Part shown: positions 6,918-10,770 of the stretch, in pieces
Layout of the letters: the number at the start of each line of letters is the position of its first letter
Position numbering within the stretch: the first letter of the stretch is position 1
Source: F1-20-MAGs119 sp040401695
Lineage (GTDB): Bacteria; Actinomycetota; Acidimicrobiia; Acidimicrobiales; Ilumatobacteraceae
DNA: 10,770 nt
Assembly (NCBI GenBank): GCA_040401695.1
Contig: JBBANY010000081.1
Location: 1 to 10,770, forward strand
Reading direction: 5' to 3'
The notes under the pieces: model-generated
What the model saw: only the letters and a program-made list of their open reading frames with translations
The model's database searches: none
Told to the model about the DNA's origin: nothing
Program-made: the position numbers and the translations under genes

Positions 6918-6923
6918 TAGCCT
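6918..6923 (+). promoter_or_regulatory. Probable -10 element (TAGCCT) of a leaderless promoter for argJ
   Basis: TAGCCT ends exactly 6 nt before the GTG start at 6930, which would place the transcript start at the start codon. There is no clear -35, and that position falls in the preceding hairpin. No Shine-Dalgarno is present before the GTG, consistent with leaderless translation. Confidence 0.5.
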
Positions 6924-6929
6924 GACGCC

Positions 6930-8087
6930 GTGACCATCTCGCTTCCCCGAGGCTTCCACTCCCACGTCGCCAACATCGGCGTGAAGGATTCAACCGACGA
7001 CTTCACCCTCGTCGTTGCCGACCACACGTGCGCCGCTGCGGGTGTGTTCACCCAGAGCCGCTTTGCCGGACCCAGCGTCACGGTGTCGCGCGGTCATCTC
7101 GCCGACAATGCGGCGCGTGCCATGGTCGTGATCTCGAAGAATGCGAACGTCGCAAACGGTCCGCAAGGCCTGGCGGACGCGAACGAAGTCGTCGACGGTG
7201 TCGCCAAGGCGATCGGTTGCGCGCCGGAAGAAGTACTCATCGCATCGACCGGCGTCATCGGCCGCCCCTACCCGATCGACCGCATTCGTGCCGGACTTGC
7301 CAACATTCCAAAAAGCATCACGGGCGTCGACGCCGAAGCGGTAGCGCGCGGCATCATGACCACCGACACCGTGCACAAGATCGCCGAAGCAACGATTGTC
7401 GGAAGCACCGCACGCGTCGTCGGTGTCGCAAAAGGCGTCGGCATGATCGAGCCGAACATGGCGACGCTCATCACCATGATGTTCACCGATGCGAAGATCG
7501 AACCGAAGAAACTCGACACGATCTTCCGCCGCGTGATGGACCGCACCTTCAACTGCGTCTCTGTCGACACTGACACGTCGACCAGTGACACTGCCATTAT
7601 TCTCGCAAGTGGTGCCGCGGGTGACGTCGACGAAACCGCATTCGAATCCGCACTGCACGACGTCGCGCTGTCACTGACGAAGCAGGTTGCACGTGACGGC
7701 GAAGGTGCCGAAACCCTCATTGAAGTCACCGTCGACAATGCGCGTGACGCCGAACAAGCAAAGCGGGTGGCCAAGTCGATCGTGAACTCACCACTCGTCA
7801 AGACAGCAGTGCACGGTGCCGACCCCAACTGGGGCCGTGTCGCGATGGCCGTCGGCAAGTGCAACGACACCGACATCGACCAGGAGAGGGTCGTCATTCG
7901 TTTTGGCGAGCAAGAGGTGTACCCACGCCAGGTCGACGCCGCCGGACTCGACCGCCTCTCCAACTACATGCGCGGCGACGACGTACTCATTCACGTGTCA
8001 CTGAACAACGGCACCGCCTCGGCCACGGTGTGGGGCTGCGACCTCACCGACGGCTATGTCCGCATCAACGCGGACTACACGACCTGA
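6930..8087 (+). CDS. argJ: Glutamate N-acetyltransferase / amino-acid acetyltransferase, ArgJ family
   Basis: ArgJ enzymes move acetyl from N-acetylornithine to glutamate (some also use acetyl-CoA) in arginine synthesis, and mature by self-cleavage. The 385-residue protein is of normal length. It begins PRGFHSHVANIGVK and has AAAGVFTQSRFAG at 35-47, both typical. STGVIG (106-111) would supply the oxyanion-hole region. The cleavage site lies in KGVGMIEPNMATLI (168-181), where Thr179 would become the N-terminal nucleophile of the beta chain. In many ArgJ proteins the site reads ATML after an APNM-like lead, so MIEPNMATLI is a variant also known from divergent family members. The C-terminus GYVRINADYTT is canonical. 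The start is GTG at 6930. No other arg gene lies in the window, so it is an orphan here, and a role outside arginine synthesis (ornithine-acetyltransferase-like side pathways) cannot be excluded. The VOC gene converges 7 nt downstream. Confidence 0.93.
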   Translation: MTISLPRGFHSHVANIGVKDSTDDFTLVVADHTCAAAGVFTQSRFAGPSVTVSRGHLADNAARAMVVISKNANVANGPQGLADANEVVDGVAKAIGCAPEEVLIASTGVIGRPYPIDRIRAGLANIPKSITGVDAEAVARGIMTTDTVHKIAEATIVGSTARVVGVAKGVGMIEPNMATLITMMFTDAKIEPKKLDTIFRRVMDRTFNCVSVDTDTSTSDTAIILASGAAGDVDETAFESALHDVALSLTKQVARDGEGAETLIEVTVDNARDAEQAKRVAKSIVNSPLVKTAVHGADPNWGRVAMAVGKCNDTDIDQERVVIRFGEQEVYPRQVDAAGLDRLSNYMRGDDVLIHVSLNNGTASATVWGCDLTDGYVRINADYTT

Positions 8088-8094
8088 GGTTTGT

Positions 8095-8481
8095 TCACGC
8101 AGGGAAGGCGTCGTCACCTTCGGGGATCTTGCCGATCTGGCAGATGCAAAACTCGTTACCTTCTGGATCGGCAAGAACCATCCATTGCGTGGAGTGCTCT
8201 TGAATCGGTCGGCGGTCGTTCAACAACACGGCGCCGAGCGCTTCGAGTCGTCGCGCCTCGGCGCGGATGTCGACGGCCTCCAGGTCGAAGTGAACGCGAT
8301 TCTTGAGAGTCTTTTGTTCGGCAACTTCCTGAATGATCAGCATCGGACCCCCAGCTGGATCCTTGAGCGCACGGTACGCACCGGCTGCCCCCAACAATTC
8401 GAAACCCAGCGCCGCAGCCCAGAACTCAGCAAGAGAATCGGCATGGTTGCAATCAATGACAATCTCGCGGATGCTCGGCAT
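8095..8481 (-). CDS. VOC (glyoxalase/bleomycin-resistance-like) family protein
   Basis: This 128-residue single-module vicinal oxygen chelate protein is of the glyoxalase-like type common in actinobacteria. The first beta-alpha unit is IREIVIDCNHADSLAEFWAAALGFE (4-28). The second module starts NRVHFDLEAVDIRAEARRLEALGA (61-84) and closes with the family signature MVLADPEGNEFCIC (101-114). The enzymatic role or ligand is unknown; such proteins include dioxygenases, isomerases and drug-binding proteins, and misnaming as glyoxalase is frequent. His64 and Glu110 are in positions often used for metal binding, but this is not certain. The ATG at 8481 begins directly at the first strand and has a leaderless promoter pattern. 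It is monocistronic, converges with argJ (7 nt between stops) and diverges from the MntA gene (63 nt between starts). Confidence 0.9.
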   Translation of the reverse strand: MPSIREIVIDCNHADSLAEFWAAALGFELLGAAGAYRALKDPAGGPMLIIQEVAEQKTLKNRVHFDLEAVDIRAEARRLEALGAVLLNDRRPIQEHSTQWMVLADPEGNEFCICQIGKIPEGDDAFPA

Positions 8482-8487
8482 GGACCG

Positions 8488-8493
8488 AACCTA
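8488..8493 (-). promoter_or_regulatory. Probable -10 element (TAGGTT) of a leaderless promoter for the VOC gene
   Basis: On the minus strand TAGGTT is followed by 6 nt (CGGTCC) and then the ATG at 8481. No Shine-Dalgarno or clear -35 is visible. Confidence 0.5.
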
Positions 8494-8532
8494 CCCCATC
8501 AAAATGCACACCCGCTCGTCACACCCTTTGGT

Positions 8533-8538
8533 TACGCT
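8533..8538 (+). promoter_or_regulatory. Probable -10 element (TACGCT) of a leaderless promoter for the MntA/HepT operon
   Basis: TACGCT is followed by 6 nt (TCGCCC) and then the ATG at 8545. It lies in the 63-nt divergent spacer shared with the VOC gene. No Shine-Dalgarno is visible. Confidence 0.5.
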
Positions 8539-8544
8539 TCGCCC

Positions 8545-8871
8545 ATGACGAGGCGTCAACTCGTTCTCGATACGCACCGCGATGAAATAATCGGCATTGT
8601 CCGGGATCATCGCGGAGTGAACGTTTCACTCTTCGGGTCGATGGCCCGCGGTGACGACACCGAGACAAGTGACGTCGATCTACTCGTCGAATTCGAGCCC
8701 AACAGCTCCCTCTTCGATCTGATGGACATTCAACAATCCGTCGAATCGCTTCTTGGCATCTCCGTCGACGTTGTTTCCGTCGGTGGTCTCAAGCCCCGTG
8801 ACAGTCACATCCTGAACGAGGCGGTACCACTTGACGCGCGACGACCAACGGAGACTCCTAGACATTCTTGA
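8545..8871 (+). CDS. mntA: MntA-type minimal nucleotidyltransferase (antitoxin of an MntA/HepT pair)
   Basis: This 108-residue cytoplasmic minimal nucleotidyltransferase is of the DNA-polymerase-beta superfamily. The hallmark GSX10DXD is present exactly: Gly31-Ser32, ten residues (MARGDDTETS), then Asp43-Val-Asp45, within LFGSMARGD...SDVDLLVEF. The two aspartates bind metal. In characterised MntA/HepT systems the nucleotidyltransferase adds AMP to a tyrosine of the HEPN toxin and so silences it; the same job is inferred here. SVDVVSVGGLKPR (75-87) supplies the third strand typical of the family. The ATG at 8545 is chosen because it follows a leaderless promoter pattern and starts at the first helix; the frame is open far upstream but only as antisense to the VOC gene. 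It overlaps the downstream HepT gene by 41 nt, which fits co-translation. Codon use and GC look lower than in the flanking genes. Confidence 0.9.
   Translation: MTRRQLVLDTHRDEIIGIVRDHRGVNVSLFGSMARGDDTETSDVDLLVEFEPNSSLFDLMDIQQSVESLLGISVDVVSVGGLKPRDSHILNEAVPLDARRPTETPRHS
8818..8821 (+). promoter_or_regulatory. Ribosome-binding site GAGG for the HepT TTG start
   Basis: GAGG lies 9 nt before the TTG at 8831, inside the MntA coding region. It supports the unusual TTG start and so the 41-nt gene overlap. Confidence 0.5.
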
Positions 8872-9160
8872 ATGCGCGAATGACCTTTCACAGATTTCGC
8901 AGATGTCCCTTGAGGATTTCCTCTCCAACAAACTCGCCCAACGAGCAGCCGAACGGTTGCTCGAAATCATCGGCGAAGCAGCGAACTCACTGGGGGAAGA
9001 TTTCAAGTCCCGGCACGAGAACATTGCTTGGCAGCGTGTCGTCGGCCTCCGTCATCTCCTTGCCCATCACTACCACCGGGTCGACCCGCGCCAGATTTGG
9101 CATGTCCTCAATTTTCAGGTTCCGACTCTCATCGAAACTCTTCAGGACGACGTGAGGTAG
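8831..9160 (+). CDS. hepT: HepT-like HEPN ribonuclease toxin
   Basis: This 109-residue all-helical HEPN protein is of the HepT (DUF86) type, with RNase activity in the family. The catalytic RX4HXY motif is intact: Arg74, His79 and Tyr81 in GLRHLLAHHYHRVD. In characterised systems the motif tyrosine is the residue AMPylated by MntA. The first helix TRDDQRRLLDILECANDL and the second AAERLLEIIGEAANSLGEDF are typical. The start is TTG at 8831, chosen because family members begin with just this kind of N-terminal helix and a GAGG lies 9 nt upstream; the next ATG (Met25) would remove the first helix. It overlaps mntA by 41 nt. Its last 19 nt overlap the 3' end of the convergent DUF3445 gene. The DNA is AT-richer than its neighbours (29 of 60 bases are GC at 8881-8940), suggesting acquisition by transfer. 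All key residues are present, so the toxin is presumably active. Confidence 0.9.
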   Translation: MTRDDQRRLLDILECANDLSQISQMSLEDFLSNKLAQRAAERLLEIIGEAANSLGEDFKSRHENIAWQRVVGLRHLLAHHYHRVDPRQIWHVLNFQVPTLIETLQDDVR

Positions 9161-9870
9161 TCGCTCAGCGGATCGACATAGGTCGTGATCGACTTGTACA
9201 CGCGAACGTCGGCGGGTGTTTCGCGGAGAACCTGAACGAATGCGTCGACTTGCTCACGCGGGCGGTTGCGGAACCGTGACATTGGTTCCATGTAGGTGCG
9301 GATCGTGAACACGACGACGACTCCGAGTTGACGAAGGGTCTGTCGCTCGACGCGCAACAACAGCTCGGCTGGATCGATGTCGGGAATCGGTGGAGGCGTG
9401 CGCGGTTCGAAGTAATCGCCCGAGTCGGAGATGCTCCAGTTCGCGCGTTCGATGATGCGTCCGTCGGACAGTCGATCGATCAACGAGTCGACTCCCGCGC
9501 CGACCTGCGTTGCGTAGGTGGGCACCGGTCCGTGGATGTCGAGAACCGACAGTCCGATCTTTTCCCGCAGAACCCAGCGATTCGGAAAGCACAGCTCTCC
9601 GCCGACGAGCACCCACCGACCGTTGACCCTGCCGAGAACGCACACGTCGTCGGGAGTGTCGTGAGGCAAGGCGTCGAATACCCGTGCAACTGATGCGCCC
9701 CAACCGTCCATGCAGGCGAAGACTTCCGACGGGTGCGCCGACCGGATCATCGTGCGTTCGCGAAGCATCGCTGCGTCGGCCGGTAGCCACTGTTCCTCGC
9801 TGATCTGCTTCGCCCCGATGACAAAGCGTCCGCCGGTTGGCCGGGGCAGAAGATCGTCGCGAGGTATCAC
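9142..9870 (-). CDS. DUF3445 family protein (heme-dependent oxidative N-demethylase-like)
   Basis: This protein matches the pattern of DUF3445, the family of the alpha subunit of heme-dependent oxidative N-demethylase (HODM). It has 242 residues from the chosen start. The signatures are FPNRWVLREKIG (95-106) with DIHGPVPTYATQV (111-123), then ERANWSISD (141-149), and LRVERQTLRQLG with VFTIRTYMEP (172-195). The heme ligand cannot be identified by eye. HODM itself has several subunits, including a flavin reductase partner; none is visible here, so this may be a stand-alone member with another role. I chose the GTG at 9870 because it gives a GTGA overlap with the upstream AAC(3)-like gene and starts near the expected first conserved segment. 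An in-frame ATG at 9900 would add ten residues and overlap by 34 nt. It is the last gene of its operon, and the 3' end overlaps HepT convergently by 19 nt. Confidence 0.85.
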   Translation of the reverse strand: MIPRDDLLPRPTGGRFVIGAKQISEEQWLPADAAMLRERTMIRSAHPSEVFACMDGWGASVARVFDALPHDTPDDVCVLGRVNGRWVLVGGELCFPNRWVLREKIGLSVLDIHGPVPTYATQVGAGVDSLIDRLSDGRIIERANWSISDSGDYFEPRTPPPIPDIDPAELLLRVERQTLRQLGVVVVFTIRTYMEPMSRFRNRPREQVDAFVQVLRETPADVRVYKSITTYVDPLSDYLTSS

Positions 9871-10688
9871 GCAGAGGTTCCGCGGTGCTCGGCGAACCAT
9901 ATCGTGGCGAAGTCGACGAGCGAGCGCATGTCGATGCAGCGAACGAGGCCTGCACTCAGCGTGACGACCCTTTCTTCGTGGGCCGCCGCATGGGCGCGAC
10001 CGACATCGATGAAGTCGTCGGTGTCGGGGTCGAGCTCTTCGTACCTCACCCATTGACGCCGTCCGTCGCGAATGACCGGTGACCCCTGGCGTCTCACGGA
10101 ACGGCCCTGCCAGTCAGCGCGGTTCTCGGCAAGATGGAGCGAGGTGTTGTTGTCGTGGTCGACCCCGATGAGGAGGATCTTTGCGTTCGCTTCGTACAAG
10201 CGTCCGAGCGGAGAGCCGTCACCCAGGCCGTAGTCGAGTTGGTGATCGGCGGTGATCGCCTCGGCGAGCGGTCCGCGTGCGAGATGCGAAACCGTGGGGT
10301 GGTTGCTGCGCAGCGTTCCCCCCATACGGTGAAATGCCTCGGCGACGGCTCCCATTTCGCGCAACGGCGTGAGGTCCACGTCGAAGGGCGGCATCTCGGC
10401 GCGGATCGTGTCCCACCAGTCGGCCGGAACCGGCGGGTTCTGCCAATTCGACGGTTCGGACAACCCGCCGCTGTGCGCGGGCATCGTGATCGTTCCCGAT
10501 GCACCGACGACATCGATGAGCGCATCGAGAATCGCCTGGGGTCCACCGAGGACCCAACCGAGTATCGACAACGATGAGTGCACCACAAGCACATCGCCCT
10601 CGCGAACACCAAGGTTCGCGAGGGCGATGGATACTTCCTTCGTTGTGACCGGGGCCGCCGAGCGGCGGATTGCTTCGAGTTCGGTCAC
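9867..10688 (-). CDS. AAC(3)-family N-acetyltransferase
   Basis: This 273-residue cytoplasmic acetyl-CoA-dependent N-acyltransferase is of the antibiotic NAT/AAC(3) fold. The motifs run in order: VVHSSLSILGWVLGG (35-49) for CoA binding, TITMPAHSG (66-74), REMGAVAEAFHRMGG (110-124), RSNHPTVSHLARG (127-139), DGSPLGRLYE (157-166), and IGVDHDNNTSLHLAE (174-188), which holds conserved His178 and His184. Members include true aminoglycoside 3-N-acetyltransferases but also many chromosomal proteins that acylate other amines, such as biosynthetic acyltransferases. The operon setting, between an SDR and a DUF3445 protein, favours metabolism over resistance. The start is GTG at 10688, giving MTELEAIRRSAAPVT; no clear Shine-Dalgarno precedes it. 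It follows the SDR stop by 27 nt, and its stop overlaps the next GTG by 4 nt. Confidence 0.9.
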   Translation of the reverse strand: MTELEAIRRSAAPVTTKEVSIALANLGVREGDVLVVHSSLSILGWVLGGPQAILDALIDVVGASGTITMPAHSGGLSEPSNWQNPPVPADWWDTIRAEMPPFDVDLTPLREMGAVAEAFHRMGGTLRSNHPTVSHLARGPLAEAITADHQLDYGLGDGSPLGRLYEANAKILLIGVDHDNNTSLHLAENRADWQGRSVRRQGSPVIRDGRRQWVRYEELDPDTDDFIDVGRAHAAAHEERVVTLSAGLVRCIDMRSLVDFATIWFAEHRGTSA

Positions 10689-10715
10689 CGTGATCTTTGT
10701 CGTGTGGTCAGAGAT

Positions 10716-10770
10716 TCACTTGGGCTGCATGCGAATGCCGCCGTCGACGCGGATGCTCTCGGCGTTCATG
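10716..10770 (-). CDS. C-terminal tail of a short-chain dehydrogenase/reductase (SDR), 5' part beyond the window
   Basis: Only the last 17 residues are visible, MNAESIRVDGGIRMQPK followed by TGA at 10716-10718. The NAESIRVDGGIRM form is the standard C-terminal strand and turn of classical NAD(P)-dependent SDRs (compare the xxIxVDGG endings of FabG-like enzymes). The substrate cannot be told. It is upstream of, and co-directional with, the AAC(3)-like gene (27 nt), so it is probably the preceding member of that operon. Confidence 0.8.
   Translation of the reverse strand, partial: MNAESIRVDGGIRMQPK

Noticed and set aside
6990..7963. Minus-strand open frames opposite argJ
   Set aside because: No family features; argJ on the plus strand is complete from start to the canonical NADYTT end.
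8056..8544. Long N-terminal extension of the MntA frame back to 8056
   Set aside because: It is antisense to the VOC gene, has no nucleotidyltransferase similarity, and ATG 8545 starts the conserved fold with a promoter just before it.
9867..10688. An acquired aminoglycoside-resistance gene
   Set aside because: The AAC(3) fold is clear, but base composition matches the host, no mobile element is nearby, and the gene is embedded in a metabolic-looking operon.

Overview
The window is high-GC bacterial DNA (about 68% GC in a counted 60-base row) and almost wholly coding. It is probably from an actinobacterium, plausibly an Acidimicrobiia/Ilumatobacter-like lineage or a metagenome-assembled genome of one. 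The basis is the GC-rich codon use, the actinobacterial form of the E2 protein, and a recurring leaderless-promoter pattern (TANNNT, 6-7 nt, then ATG/GTG). The taxonomic call is inference. A 100-N scaffold gap shows this is a draft assembly.

Layout. (a) 1-4068, minus strand: a lipoate and 2-oxoacid dehydrogenase operon. Its order is a small membrane-anchored unknown protein, dihydrolipoyl dehydrogenase (E3), a dihydrolipoamide acyltransferase (E2), and octanoyltransferase LipB. LipB runs off the left edge and looks fused to the start of a LipA-like domain. (b) 4107-6891, plus strand, divergent from (a) across 38 bp: a TIGR01777-type epimerase, an FAD-dependent amine-oxidase/phytoene-desaturase-like protein and an SRPBCC protein, joined by a 0-nt gap and a 4-nt overlap. 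The N gap lies inside the FAD gene. It is flanked by two identical 55-bp copies, and collapsing them restores one intact frame. (c) 6930-8087, plus: an ArgJ-family protein with its own leaderless promoter, without other arg genes nearby. (d) 8095-8481, minus: a VOC/glyoxalase-like protein. (e) 8545-9160, plus: an MntA/HepT (minimal nucleotidyltransferase/HEPN) toxin-antitoxin pair in visibly less GC-rich DNA. (f) 9142-10770, minus: the tail of an SDR oxidoreductase, an AAC(3)-like N-acetyltransferase, and a DUF3445 (heme-dependent N-demethylase-like) protein, arranged as one operon.

How the genes work together. In (a), E2 needs lipoyl groups, LipB (and, if fused, LipA) makes them, and E3 reoxidises them, so lipoylation and its user are co-expressed. 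E1 is not in the window. Operons (b) and (f) are tight sets of enzymes whose substrates cannot be read from sequence. Set (f) would fit tailoring or breakdown of an amine, as a hypothesis. The MntA/HepT pair is the only defence or stress-type module seen. I saw no CRISPR array, IS element, tRNA or rRNA. No gene-free stretch exceeds 300 bp.
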